A stretch of DNA of 64,000 nucleotides from UMGS1696 sp964634795 (GCA_964634795.1 CAZWLL010000001.1:46603-110602), one strand, 5' to 3'. Shown: positions 1 through 9,057, counted from the first letter of the stretch. The notes: generated from the letters alone by a model not told the origin. Numbers and translations: made by a program.

Positions 1-1
1 T

Positions 2-322
2 CTTGCCTTTTCGATTATATTATCCGCTCTTAATTCCTTCCTGTTTTCCGATATGTTAGTATTTGCGCTGAGACTTCTCATTCACTTTATTTCATCATCG
101 GTTATATTCTACGTTTTATATATCGTTTGGGGAGGTTATAAATCAAACGGCGGCTCAACACTTACTGCTCTGCTCGTATTTGTTTTCGTATATGTATTAT
201 GTGCCGCGATGGTCGGTATATTTAAGTACCTGTTTCCCGACAAGAAAAGCAATGATAAACAAATCAATGAATATAAACCGATTTTTTCGGGCAGTGATAA
301 CGGCAATAAAACAAAAAAATGA
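2..322 (+). CDS. Membrane protein, C-terminal part (5' end outside window)
   Basis: The frame is open from the first bases of the window, so this is the 3' end of a longer gene; an internal ATG at 53 need not be the start. The visible part has about three hydrophobic segments (roughly residues 1-17, 20-40 and 50-75 of the visible frame) and a hydrophilic, lysine- and asparagine-rich C-terminal tail, so the tail is probably cytoplasmic. Size and spacing of the segments recall small DUF3021-type four-helix membrane proteins, but this is only an impression. The stop codon overlaps the start of trmO (ATGA at 319-322), so the two are translationally coupled. Function unknown. Confidence 0.6.
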   Translation, partial: LAFSIILSALNSFLFSDMLVFALRLLIHFISSSVIFYVLYIVWGGYKSNGGSTLTALLVFVFVYVLCAAMVGIFKYLFPDKKSNDKQINEYKPIFSGSDNGNKTKK

Positions 323-996
323 CTGAGTTAAAAACAATCGCACACATTAGAACCGATTTTAAGACTAAATTCGGATTACCCAGACAAAGCGGATTAGTAC
401 CCGAATTATGCGGTATTATAGAATTCACGGACGAATACAAAAATAATGACGCTCTTCGCGGACTTGACGGTTATTCCCACATTTGGCTTATATGGGGTTT
501 CTCGGAAGGATTTTCATCCCGTACCGATGGCAATGATTGGAGTCCGACTGTTCGTCCTCCCAGACTCGGCGGCAACAAAAGAATAGGAGTATTCGCCTCA
601 CGTTCACCGAACAGACCGAATCCAATAGGCTTATCAGTAGTTAAGATAGTCAAAATAGACGCCTCTTCAATTTATGTTTCTGGCGTCGATATGGTTGACA
701 ATACCCCTATTTATGATATAAAACCTTACCTGCCGCATGTAGATTCTATTCCCGACGCTTTAGGCGGATATGCTCTTGAGGTTGCGGGTGATACGCTCGA
801 TGTTATTTTTCCCGATGAGCTTCTTTCGCTGATACCGTCTGCCAAACGAAATGCGATAATCAATTGTTTGAAGGAAGATCCAAGACCGGCATATCAAAAA
901 TGCGTGGACAACCGCGAATACGGATTTTCTTTTGCAGGCTTCGATATTAAGTTTACTGTATGCGATAATATACTTACCGTTACCGATGTTGTATAA
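319..996 (+). CDS. trmO: tRNA (N6-threonylcarbamoyladenosine37-N6)-methyltransferase TrmO (TsaA/YaeB family)
   Basis: The 225-residue protein matches the TrmO family, which uses S-adenosylmethionine to methylate t6A37 in certain tRNAs. The N-terminal beta-barrel core (about residues 1-135) shows the family hallmarks: an early IAHIRTDF-type strand, LDGYSHIWLIWGF, a VRPPRLGG segment and the highly conserved SPNRPNPIGLSVV motif near residues 95-110. The C-terminal about 85 residues resemble the smaller second domain. Length is close to the E. coli enzyme (about 235). The start overlaps the upstream stop codon as ATGA and has no good Shine-Dalgarno sequence, so initiation probably relies on coupling. 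A strong hairpin follows the gene. Confidence 0.92.
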   Translation: MTELKTIAHIRTDFKTKFGLPRQSGLVPELCGIIEFTDEYKNNDALRGLDGYSHIWLIWGFSEGFSSRTDGNDWSPTVRPPRLGGNKRIGVFASRSPNRPNPIGLSVVKIVKIDASSIYVSGVDMVDNTPIYDIKPYLPHVDSIPDALGGYALEVAGDTLDVIFPDELLSLIPSAKRNAIINCLKEDPRPAYQKCVDNREYGFSFAGFDIKFTVCDNILTVTDVV

Positions 997-1001
997 AGCT
1001 T

Positions 1002-1040
1002 AAAGCCCTCGAAAAGCATATGCTGCTTTTCGAGGGCTTT
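1002..1040. terminator. Bidirectional rho-independent terminator
   Basis: Perfect 17-bp inverted repeat (1002-1018 and 1024-1040) with a 5-base loop. It is flanked by A-rich and T-rich sequence and lies between convergent trmO and the GDPD operon, so it can serve both. Confidence 0.85.
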
Positions 1041-1061
1041 GGTTTTTATGTGATTCAAGTA

Positions 1062-1784
1062 TTATTCAAGTATATTTGATGTTATATAATCTACTTTCCA
1101 TGCGATGAGCTTTTCGGCTTCCTCGGGTTTATCTACTGTCCAGCAGTTAACCTTTACACCTTTATTATGGCACGCGAGGATTCTTTCTTCAGTAAGCTGC
1201 GGATGGCAGATATCAAGTCCCATCTTACGTTCGGCAAGCATATCGGGAAGGTTATCGTTCCATTCACCGGTAAGGAATTGGCACTCCTGTTCCGGACGAA
1301 GCTTTTTAACAAGATCGAGATTTGCGATATTGAATGCTATAAAACATGTATTATCGAGATATCCATCGAAGAAACCTAAAATTTCTTTAATTTCAGCTTC
1401 TGTGAAGTTGGATTTCAGCTCTGGAACTGCATGCTTATCGTATTTTTCGCAAATCTTTCTGTATTCATGCGGTGACGGAATTATCAATTCCGCTCTGTCA
1501 CTGCTGCCGTCGATATCCTTAAGTTTGAGCTTACGAAGTCCCTCAAAGGATGAATTCTCAATAACCAAGTCAACATCGCAGATTCTGCCCGTTCTTCCGT
1601 CGTGATTGCAAAGGAACTTTCCGTCTGAAGTTCTCCAGATATCGGTCTCTATACCGTAATAGCTTCTGTTTCCCGCTGCGATAAATGCGGCTGCGGTATT
1701 CTCACATTCAAGTCCGCTGACGCCGCGATGTGCAACAAATTGTGTTTCGCCTTTTTCAGGTACTTTAACAGTGTTTTTTAACAT
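1062..1784 (-). CDS. Glycerophosphodiester phosphodiesterase (GDPD family)
   Basis: This 240-residue protein belongs to the GDPD TIM-barrel family, which hydrolyses glycerophosphodiesters (deacylated phospholipids, possibly teichoic acid pieces) to glycerol-3-phosphate and an alcohol. Visible catalytic residues: His19-Arg20 in the HRG motif, the metal-binding Glu46 and Asp48 (IETD), and His61 in NHDG. The C-terminus has the typical late-barrel VNCWTVD segment. The start was placed at ATG 1784 rather than an earlier in-frame ATG because a CGGAGG sequence at 1791-1796 sits seven bases upstream. There is no signal peptide, so it is cytoplasmic. It is the last gene of an operon with two membrane proteins, 13 bases after the previous stop. 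Confidence 0.9.
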   Translation of the reverse strand: MLKNTVKVPEKGETQFVAHRGVSGLECENTAAAFIAAGNRSYYGIETDIWRTSDGKFLCNHDGRTGRICDVDLVIENSSFEGLRKLKLKDIDGSSDRAELIIPSPHEYRKICEKYDKHAVPELKSNFTEAEIKEILGFFDGYLDNTCFIAFNIANLDLVKKLRPEQECQFLTGEWNDNLPDMLAERKMGLDICHPQLTEERILACHNKGVKVNCWTVDKPEEAEKLIAWKVDYITSNILE

Positions 1785-1797
1785 AACTATCCTCCGT

Positions 1798-3153
1798 TTA
1801 TGATAATTCAAGCTCTTTGTCATACAAAAGCTCATTAATTGTATTTACCGTATAAATAACATATACAATATATATGATTGTAATAACAGAATCAATCAGG
1901 GTTGTAAGAGAAACGCTTACTGCCATATAATTATAGAGCGCCGCGAAAATATAATTGATAATTGCCAATATCGTACACATCAGAATCTTGCCGCTGATTG
2001 TATTGTATGTTTCAAGGTCACGATTCTTCTTCGAATACTGGACGCTATCCGCATCAATACCGCATATTGACAGATGTTCCTTTACGCCATACGCAAGCAC
2101 AAACAAATATATTACAACAGATGCAAGTGCGAAAACATTCTCGACCGCATTCAGCGCCGCAAGGCGGTAATATTTATCATATGCCGTTGTTATCCATTCA
2201 ACCGCCTCTATGCTGTATTCCTTATAATAATTAATCTGAACAAACAGGTTTACTATTGACAGCACTATTCGCACGCCTGCAAACGGTATTAAAATCACGG
2301 TTTTTTTAAGATACTTGCGTATTATACATGCCGAAATTATAAGCATCGCCGACGGTATCAATCCTACAATAAGATTAACTCCGTCTGCGGCTATAACAAA
2401 TTCGAATATCGCCGAAAACATGAAGACAATCAACGCGGTTTTCATGTTTTTGGCAAGAAACATCTTTGTGTTTGTCAGAATATCGTTTTTATATTTCGTA
2501 TCGAGAGCTTCCGCAAGCTTCTTGTCCTTTGAAATATGTCCGAAATAACCTGCGGTTTTTATGATGAAGATAATTCCGCACACTGTTACCAGAAAGCCCA
2601 TAAGAATGTACAGCGATGATTTATAGTTAACAAGTCTTATGCTCAGCGCACTGACCTCGCCTAAGTTATCATACATCTGAAGCTCAGTGAGCTCAGGGAA
2701 AACGGTTGCGCAGACTCGGAGAACATAAAAGAACAATATGTAATCTTTAACTGTTTTTATCTTTTCTTTGGTTTTATGATTCGTCTTAGTTTTAGATGCA
2801 TATATTGAGTCCCCACTGTACCACAATCCCATAAAAGCAAGGCCTTCAAAGAATGCGTTAACTGCCGGAATTATCCACATTAATTCAATCAGGCCGAAAA
2901 CAAATGAAAGAAGCAATTTTCCGGAGCCTGAAATATACGGCACCGAGACAATGGATAATAACTTTACAGATTCGAGAAATCCCAGTTTGATGAAAAACTC
3001 ACGAGCTTTGGATAATTCATCTATAAAATACGATGTTTTAGTCATTCCCGCGGCAATCAGAAAGAATCCTATTGCATCGGGCAGTACATCAACCACGTTT
3101 ATCACGGGATTAGCTAATAACACAAACCCCGCTATAATCATTCCCCATGCCAT
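1798..3153 (-). CDS. Polytopic membrane protein, unknown function
   Basis: A 451-residue protein with about ten hydrophobic segments and few charged stretches; I do not recognise a family with a known job. The N-terminus carries a motif around NVVDVLPDAIGF followed by a short amphipathic region with AREFF. A long cytoplasmic-looking lysine-rich loop lies near residues 120-135 and another near 205-235. A Shine-Dalgarno GGAG lies 11 bases before the ATG. It sits 24 bases after another membrane protein gene and 13 bases before the GDPD gene, so the three are very probably one transcript. A link to phospholipid or glycerophosphodiester handling is inference from context only. Confidence 0.75.
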   Translation of the reverse strand: MAWGMIIAGFVLLANPVINVVDVLPDAIGFFLIAAGMTKTSYFIDELSKAREFFIKLGFLESVKLLSIVSVPYISGSGKLLLSFVFGLIELMWIIPAVNAFFEGLAFMGLWYSGDSIYASKTKTNHKTKEKIKTVKDYILFFYVLRVCATVFPELTELQMYDNLGEVSALSIRLVNYKSSLYILMGFLVTVCGIIFIIKTAGYFGHISKDKKLAEALDTKYKNDILTNTKMFLAKNMKTALIVFMFSAIFEFVIAADGVNLIVGLIPSAMLIISACIIRKYLKKTVILIPFAGVRIVLSIVNLFVQINYYKEYSIEAVEWITTAYDKYYRLAALNAVENVFALASVVIYLFVLAYGVKEHLSICGIDADSVQYSKKNRDLETYNTISGKILMCTILAIINYIFAALYNYMAVSVSLTTLIDSVITIIYIVYVIYTVNTINELLYDKELELS

Positions 3154-3177
3154 ACAGCAAATCGCTCCTTTCCCGTT

Positions 3178-3900
3178 TTACTTTTTTCTTTTCTTCGGTT
3201 GTTTATAGCGTTTCTTCTTTTCTTTTGCCAGTTTTTCCGCTTCTTCCTGAGCCATTCTCACTGAATCCATGCGATATTCTTGATTTTTCTTCTCGATTTC
3301 ATCCATTTTCGCATCGATTTTATTGATGAACTCAAACCTCGACGGTTTCCTTTCAGTCTCATCTTCATCCGCGGGTGCAAGAATACCGAAGCAATTGTAA
3401 ATAAACGCAAGATTAAGTATGAGACAAACAACCCAGTAAATCAAGAGAACCGTTTTCAGATATCCGTCAAGCTCCTCGGATTCTATTGTAATATTGGTAA
3501 TGACAGAATAGACTGCGTAATATAAAACAGTCATTACCATATTGCGTTCGGCTTTTCCGACAAGCTTTTTCGCATCTGCTCCGAGTGCTATACCGCGTGC
3601 TCCGAGAAACATAAATATATGCATAATCGCAGCGGAGGCAAGCCTTAATATGTTTATTGTCATTGATATATATCCATCAGGATATATATCAAACATCATG
3701 TCCGTGGCTTTCACCGCACTGAACAGCAAAAACAGAAGAGCAAACAGCGCAGCCTTTTTATAGTATGTGTTATATTGCGCAAGACGTGTGAATGCATAAG
3801 CTGTAATTACCGAGCCTATTACATCCGCAAAGAAGTACATGCTTGACAGTGAAAACGCAAACATAACAAAATAACCGAAAAAGAGTATTCCAAAACCCAT
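3178..3900 (-). CDS. Membrane protein with lysine-rich C-terminal tail, unknown function
   Basis: A 240-residue protein with about six predicted membrane segments in residues 1-175, then a hydrophilic tail of about 60 residues that is rich in E, K and R, could form a short coiled coil, and ends in a strongly basic KKRYKQPKKRKK stretch. The basic end would be cytoplasmic and could contact acidic phospholipid head groups or nucleic acid; this is inference. No known family recognised. It is the first gene of the three-gene run ending with GDPD. The ribosome binding site is weak (AGGGA, nine bases before the ATG). A perfect inverted repeat lies 55 bases upstream. Confidence 0.72.
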   Translation of the reverse strand: MGFGILFFGYFVMFAFSLSSMYFFADVIGSVITAYAFTRLAQYNTYYKKAALFALLFLLFSAVKATDMMFDIYPDGYISMTINILRLASAAIMHIFMFLGARGIALGADAKKLVGKAERNMVMTVLYYAVYSVITNITIESEELDGYLKTVLLIYWVVCLILNLAFIYNCFGILAPADEDETERKPSRFEFINKIDAKMDEIEKKNQEYRMDSVRMAQEEAEKLAKEKKKRYKQPKKRKK

Positions 3901-3954
3901 GAATGCGCATCCCTGCCTATCTTATTTTTTAAGAATAAACTGAATAAATCAAGA

Positions 3955-3997
3955 TTTTGCTTCAAAAATCTTTAATCTATTGACTTTTGAAGCAAAA
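3955..3997. repeat. 13-bp perfect inverted repeat upstream of the membrane-protein operon
   Basis: TTTTGCTTCAAAA at 3955-3967 and its exact reverse complement at 3985-3997, separated by 17 bases. It lies between the secA stop and the next gene. The arms are AT-rich and no strong T-run follows, so it could be a weak terminator of secA or a repressor operator. Confidence 0.55.
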
Positions 3998-4023
3998 CCA
4001 ATCTAAAATCAATGTTTTTCTGA

Positions 4024-6789
4024 TTATTCCTTGCCGTCGTCAACACCTGGAACATTGGCTCCGCAGCATTTTTTATACTTTTTACCGCTGCCGCACGGAC
4101 AGGGATCGTTTCTTCCGACCTTCTGAGTTTTATTTACCACCGGCTTATTAACAGCTTTTGCCGGAGAAGAATCACTGTAGTTTGCGGCTACGGGCTTTGC
4201 AACCTCTACACGCTTAAGCTCAACCTGAGGCTTCGGCATTACAGACATTAACATTCTGACAGTGTCATCTCTGATATTGGTTATCATTTCGTCAAATAAA
4301 TCGGCACCGACAAGTCTGTACTCCGAAATCGGATTTCTTTGTGCATATGCTTGAAGTCCGATCATTTCCATCAGTGAATCCATGGATTCAAGATGATCCA
4401 TCCACTTTCTGTCTACGTTCTGAAGAAGAATTATTCTCTCTATTTCACGCATCTTATCAGAGCCGAACAGCTCTTCCTTTTTCGCATACAGTTCTTCTGC
4501 TCTGTCTTTTAATGTTTTGCGTATATTCTCACGTTCCGCATTAAGATCGCTTCCGATATCCTTGAAATCATCCGTGGTGCACAAAAGACCCATATACTTT
4601 GCTTTAAGGCCCTCGATATCCCACTGTTCTATGTTATCCTCATGCAGGTAAGCATCAACAGCGTCGTTCAAGGTGCTGTCAATCATCGAATGAATCTTTT
4701 CTTTCAAATCGGCATTATCGAGCACTTCGTTTCTCTGATTATAGATAACGGTTCTCTGCTGATTCATTACGTCATCATATGAAAGGACATTTTTTCGTCT
4801 GTTGAAGTTCTGGTCCTCTAATTTCTTTTGTGCTGATTCTATTGAGCCTGAAAGAATCTTAGCGTCAATCGGTGTATCCTCATCGAGTCCGAGACGCTCT
4901 ACCATAGCGGAAATTCGCTCCGAACCGAAAAGTCTCATCAAATCATCTTCAAATGAAAGATAAAATCTCGATTCACCGGGGTCTCCCTGTCGGCCTGCAC
5001 GTCCGCGAAGCTGATTGTCGATTCGTCTCGATTCATGACGCTCAGTACCTATTACAAACAATCCGCCTGCAGCTTTTACCTTATCGGCTTCCGGTTTGAT
5101 AACATCCTGATATTTCTTATACAGATCCTTGTAATGGTCTCTCGCTGCGAAAACTTCTTCGCTTACGTTCTGTGCCGAACCTGTCGCAAGTGCTATCATT
5201 CCTTCTTCATAGCCTTCTTTACGCATTTCGGCTTTTGCGAGATACTCGGCATTACCTCCGAGCATAATATCGGTACCACGTCCTGCCATGTTCGTGGAAA
5301 TTGTTACGGCGCCGAATTTACCTGCCTGAGCTACTATATCAGCTTCCATTTCATGGTATTTGGCATTAAGAACGGTATGAGGAATTCCCGCAGCCTTGAG
5401 CTTCTTGGAAAGATTTTCGGATTTTTCAACCGATACAGTACCTACAAGAACAGGCTGTCCTTTTTCGTGACACTTCTTTATCTGTTCGATTATAGCTTTA
5501 TCTTTACCGTTTTTAGTACGATAAACTACATCGGGCCAGTCTTTTCTGATCATCGGACGGTTAGTCGGAACCTCGACAACGTCAAGATTATATATTTCTC
5601 TGAATTCATTCTCTTCAGAAAGTGCGGTACCGGTCATACCGGAAAGCTTATGATACATTCTGAAGTAGTTCTGGAGCGTTATTGTAGCGATTGTTCTGTT
5701 TTCTTTCTGTATCTGAACATTTTCCTTCGCTTCAAGTGCCTGATGCAAGCCGTCGGAAAAACGACGTCCGGGCATAATACGTCCTGTGAACGAATCGACG
5801 ATAAGGACTTCGTTGTCTTTAACAACGTAGTCAGTATCACGATGCATTACGCCGTGTGCCTTGAGCGCCTGATAAATATGGTGCGTTATATCAGCATTTT
5901 CGGGGTCTGAATAGTTCTTAATTCCGAAATACTGTTCCGCTTTAGCTATACCTGACGCTGTAAGTGTTGTCGTTCTTGCTTTTTCATCAACAATATAGTC
6001 GGCTTTTGAGTCGTCATGGTCTTCCTTGGCATCAAGCTCTTTTATAACTTCTTTGGAAAGAGTTCTGACAAATCTGTCTGCCATGTCATACAACATGTCT
6101 ACATCCGAGCCTTGACCAGATATAATAAGAGGCGTTCTCGCTTCATCTATAAGTATGGAGTCAACTTCATCGACAATAGCGAAATTATGTCCTCTCTGAA
6201 CACGATGCTCACTGTATGTCACCATGTTGTCGCGCAGATAATCGAAACCGAATTCGTTATTTGTTCCGTATGTTATATCGCACTTATATGCGGCTTGTTT
6301 TTCGTTTTTCTTTTGTCTTGCTACTATAAGACCTGTTGTAAGTCCGAGATACTCATGAATTCTTCCTATTTCTTCACAGCCTAAACGAGCAAGGTATTCG
6401 TTAACCGTAACAACATGTACTCCGTTTTCCGTAAGTGCATTCAAATAAGACGGCAAAGCGGCAACCATTGTTTTACCTTCACCTGTCTTCATTTCGGTAA
6501 TTCTGCCCTGGTGAAGAAGTATGCCGCCCATAATCTGTACATCGAAAGGACGCTTTCCGAGTATTCTGTCGGAAGCTTCTCTTATACATGCATAAGCCTC
6601 CGGAAGAATATCATCGAGTGTTTCACCGGTCGAAAGTCTTTTTTTGAATATATCCGTCTGAGAACGCATATCGCTGTCCGACATATTTTTGTATTTTTCG
6701 CCCAGCGAGTTGATTCTCTTAACAAGCGGCATTATCTTTTTTATCTGTCTGTCACTGTAGGTTCCGAAAATACTTGATACAAGTCCCAT
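4024..6789 (-). CDS. secA: Preprotein translocase ATPase SecA
   Basis: A full-length 921-residue SecA, the motor that pushes unfolded secretory proteins through SecYEG. Visible in order: N-terminal helicase-like NBD1 with MKTGEGKTMVA Walker A near residue 105 and DEVDSILIDEARTPLI near 210; preprotein cross-linking domain; NBD2 with the QLRGRAGRQGDPG motif; helical scaffold and wing; and a C-terminal zinc-binding tail CPCGSGKKYKKCC that contacts SecB or phospholipid. The start MGLVSSIFG is typical of the family. The Shine-Dalgarno sequence is 26 bases from the ATG with a hairpin between (see 6790-6821). A TATAAT box at 6857-6862 may be its -10, with a poor -35. Confidence 0.97.
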   Translation of the reverse strand: MGLVSSIFGTYSDRQIKKIMPLVKRINSLGEKYKNMSDSDMRSQTDIFKKRLSTGETLDDILPEAYACIREASDRILGKRPFDVQIMGGILLHQGRITEMKTGEGKTMVAALPSYLNALTENGVHVVTVNEYLARLGCEEIGRIHEYLGLTTGLIVARQKKNEKQAAYKCDITYGTNNEFGFDYLRDNMVTYSEHRVQRGHNFAIVDEVDSILIDEARTPLIISGQGSDVDMLYDMADRFVRTLSKEVIKELDAKEDHDDSKADYIVDEKARTTTLTASGIAKAEQYFGIKNYSDPENADITHHIYQALKAHGVMHRDTDYVVKDNEVLIVDSFTGRIMPGRRFSDGLHQALEAKENVQIQKENRTIATITLQNYFRMYHKLSGMTGTALSEENEFREIYNLDVVEVPTNRPMIRKDWPDVVYRTKNGKDKAIIEQIKKCHEKGQPVLVGTVSVEKSENLSKKLKAAGIPHTVLNAKYHEMEADIVAQAGKFGAVTISTNMAGRGTDIMLGGNAEYLAKAEMRKEGYEEGMIALATGSAQNVSEEVFAARDHYKDLYKKYQDVIKPEADKVKAAGGLFVIGTERHESRRIDNQLRGRAGRQGDPGESRFYLSFEDDLMRLFGSERISAMVERLGLDEDTPIDAKILSGSIESAQKKLEDQNFNRRKNVLSYDDVMNQQRTVIYNQRNEVLDNADLKEKIHSMIDSTLNDAVDAYLHEDNIEQWDIEGLKAKYMGLLCTTDDFKDIGSDLNAERENIRKTLKDRAEELYAKKEELFGSDKMREIERIILLQNVDRKWMDHLESMDSLMEMIGLQAYAQRNPISEYRLVGADLFDEMITNIRDDTVRMLMSVMPKPQVELKRVEVAKPVAANYSDSSPAKAVNKPVVNKTQKVGRNDPCPCGSGKKYKKCCGANVPGVDDGKE

Positions 6790-6821
6790 TTTATATAAAG
6801 CGGAATTGTCCGCTGCCCTCC
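6790..6821 (-). promoter_or_regulatory. secA translation initiation region with SD-to-start bridging hairpin
   Basis: On the minus strand GGAGGG (6821-6816) is followed by a 6-bp stem (6814-6809 with 6804-6799, loop CAAT) and then nine A/T bases before the ATG. Linear spacing is 26 bases, too long for normal initiation; with the stem folded it becomes about 10. Confidence 0.6.
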
Positions 6822-6954
6822 GTAATTATTGACAGTTGAAAAAACTTCATCATTTTATTATACCTCATTTGTTAAGAATATTAAGGTATGAAATGTAAAT
6901 TTATTTAAAAAATATCTCATGATATAAAAATGTTTTTCCGCTTAACCTTATCAC

Positions 6955-6983
6955 TTGCAAAAAACAAGTATATATTATATAAT
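6955..6983 (+). promoter_or_regulatory. Sigma-A promoter of trmL
   Basis: TTGCAA (6955-6960), 17-base spacer, TATAAT (6978-6983), about 30 bases ahead of the trmL start codon. Confidence 0.75.
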
Positions 6984-7014
6984 GCTTATTGCTTATAAAA
7001 TCAGGAGAAAAACA

Positions 7015-7506
7015 ATGAAAAACATTAATATCGTACTTCATGAACCGGAAATTCCTCAAAATACCGGAAACATCGCACGCACATGTGCCGCAACAGGATG
7101 CGCGCTCCATATAATCAAGCCTATGGGCTTTGAAATCGATGACAGAAAGCTGAAGCGCGCGGGGCTCGACTACTGGCATTTGCTTGATATAACGTATTAT
7201 GAGAATCTTGACGACTTCTTTTCAAAGAATCCCGATTGTAATTTCTATCTTTTCTCAACCAAAGCACCGCACTGCTATACCGATGTCGAATATAAAACTC
7301 CGGTGTTTTTGTTCTTCGGCAAAGAAACAAAAGGACTTCCCGAGGATTTTCTTCGTGATAACATTTCACGCTGCGTGCGTATACCTATGCGTGAAAATCT
7401 GCGCAGCCTCAATCTGTCGAATTCCGTAGCCATAGGTGTATATGAGGTGCTCCGCCAGCATAACTTTGACGGACAGCAAAGTGAAAGCGTTTATCTTGAA
7501 AAATAA
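7015..7506 (+). CDS. trmL: tRNA (cytidine/uridine(34)-2'-O)-methyltransferase TrmL (SPOUT family)
   Basis: A 163-residue SPOUT-fold methyltransferase that 2'-O-methylates the wobble base of certain leucine tRNAs. The hallmarks are HEPEIPQNTGNIART near the N-terminus, the GRD-type LFFGKETKGLP motif in the middle, and the trefoil-knot IPMRENLRSLNLSNSVAIGVYE motif near residues 122-143, which binds S-adenosylmethionine. The start at ATG 7015 was chosen over an upstream in-frame ATG at 6955 because AGGAG lies at 7003-7007 and because the upstream ATG falls in the promoter. Length matches the family (about 155-160). It is a single-gene unit facing cls. Confidence 0.93.
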   Translation: MKNINIVLHEPEIPQNTGNIARTCAATGCALHIIKPMGFEIDDRKLKRAGLDYWHLLDITYYENLDDFFSKNPDCNFYLFSTKAPHCYTDVEYKTPVFLFFGKETKGLPEDFLRDNISRCVRIPMRENLRSLNLSNSVAIGVYEVLRQHNFDGQQSESVYLEK

Positions 7507-7521
7507 TCGATAATATTCGCA

Positions 7522-9057
7522 TCAAAGCAAAGGTGCCAACAGCTCCATAACTCCTCTGAAAAGCTGACGGATAAAACTGCATTCTTCGTCTTTTGCGACA
7601 CTGCTTACCGAGAAAATTTCGAGAAAATCATTTTTTATATCTTGTATGCATTTTGTTTTATACATCCATACACCGCATTCGAAATGCAGGTACAGGCTTC
7701 TGTAGTCGAGATTAATGCTTCCTACCGTTGCGTACTTGTCATCGCATAAAAACGTCTTTGCGTGAATAAATCCCGGCTGATATTCGTAAATCTTAACTCC
7801 GTTTTGAATTAAGTTCGGATAGTAAGACTTAGTCGTTTCTTTAACCAATTTTTTGTCCGGTATACCGGGAGTCACTATTCTTACATCCACACCGCTCTTA
7901 ACCGCAGTAAGCAAAGCCTGCTCCATCTGTTCATCGATTATCAGATAAGGTGTTGTTATCCAGATATAGTCATGCGCGGATGAAATCATTCCGAGATAAA
8001 CGTTTTCCCCTACCGGCTCGAAATCCAGAGGATCATCCGAATACGGCTGTACATATCCGACACTATTTTCCGATTTTGACGTAAGCTCAGGTTTAAAGGA
8101 ATCGTATTTTCCCGACTCATGAACCGGTATATGGCACAAATAGTCCCACATTGAAAGAAACATTACGGTAAAGCTCCATGCCGCACTGCCGTCGATTACA
8201 ATGGCGTTATCCTTCCAATATCCGTATTTAACGATTTTATTAATGTATTCATCCGCTATGTTAATACCGCCCGTAAAAGCGGTCTTTCCGTCTATTATCA
8301 GTATTTTTCTGTGGTCTCGGTTATTTTGATGTGCTGACAGGACGGGAACAAAACGATGGAATACTCTGCACTTTATTCCTTCATTTTCAAGCTGACGTGC
8401 AAAATCTCTTTTCAGTGTCATAATGCATCCGATGTCATCATATATAATTCTGACGTCTATTCCCTCTGAAACCTTGCGTTTCAGAACATCGTGTATTCTG
8501 TTCCACATTTCTCCTTCGCTTATAATAAAATATTCGATAAATATATATTTTTCTGCTTTCTCAAGCTCTGCAAGCATTACTTCGAACGCATCCTCGCCTG
8601 TTTTAAAATAATCGAGTCTGCCGCATCTGTAAGGAGGATAGCTTGACGCATTGCGTATATATTTAGCCTGTTTTTCGGAATTCGCGTCGTCATCTGCCAA
8701 CTCCGATATAACATCATCACCGCGTCCCAATTCTCCGCCGGCGACATCTGCCATAAAACGCATTTTCTTCAGCGAGCGTTTCGATAATCTGTTTCCGCTG
8801 AGTATCACATACAGAGCAATTCCGAACGCGGGGAACGTAAAGACAACCACAATCCAGGCAAGCTTGTATGCCATGTTTTGATTTGTGTTAATTATCTTCA
8901 GCACGAACACAAAACCCATAACAAACATAACAGCATAGTAGAATACAAAATATCTTGTAAACTCCACAGTCATAACAAGTATCATTAAAAGCTGTGCGAG
9001 TATAAGAATGCCAACTACGAATACCCTGCTGAAAATAAGCTTCTTAAGTCTTTGCAT
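7522..9057 (-). CDS. cls: Cardiolipin synthase (phospholipase D family)
   Basis: A 511-residue membrane enzyme that condenses two phosphatidylglycerols into cardiolipin and glycerol. Two N-terminal membrane helices (about residues 10-60) are followed by two phospholipase D domains. The first HKD motif is visible as HxN-x-DHRKILIIDG near residue 240 (the first-position histidine context reads HQNNRDHRK), and the second as HAKTFLCDDKYATVGSINLD near residue 430. Length and domain order are typical of Firmicutes Cls. The start has GAGGGG six bases upstream. It converges on trmL with only 15 bases between the stop codons and no strong terminator there. Confidence 0.93.
   Translation of the reverse strand: MQRLKKLIFSRVFVVGILILAQLLMILVMTVEFTRYFVFYYAVMFVMGFVFVLKIINTNQNMAYKLAWIVVVFTFPAFGIALYVILSGNRLSKRSLKKMRFMADVAGGELGRGDDVISELADDDANSEKQAKYIRNASSYPPYRCGRLDYFKTGEDAFEVMLAELEKAEKYIFIEYFIISEGEMWNRIHDVLKRKVSEGIDVRIIYDDIGCIMTLKRDFARQLENEGIKCRVFHRFVPVLSAHQNNRDHRKILIIDGKTAFTGGINIADEYINKIVKYGYWKDNAIVIDGSAAWSFTVMFLSMWDYLCHIPVHESGKYDSFKPELTSKSENSVGYVQPYSDDPLDFEPVGENVYLGMISSAHDYIWITTPYLIIDEQMEQALLTAVKSGVDVRIVTPGIPDKKLVKETTKSYYPNLIQNGVKIYEYQPGFIHAKTFLCDDKYATVGSINLDYRSLYLHFECGVWMYKTKCIQDIKNDFLEIFSVSSVAKDEECSFIRQLFRGVMELLAPLL

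Noticed and set aside
5035..5910. A 291-codon open frame on the plus strand opposite secA
   Set aside because: It is antisense to conserved SecA coding sequence, lacks a binding site and known motifs, and has the odd Phe/Tyr/Cys-rich composition typical of shadow frames.
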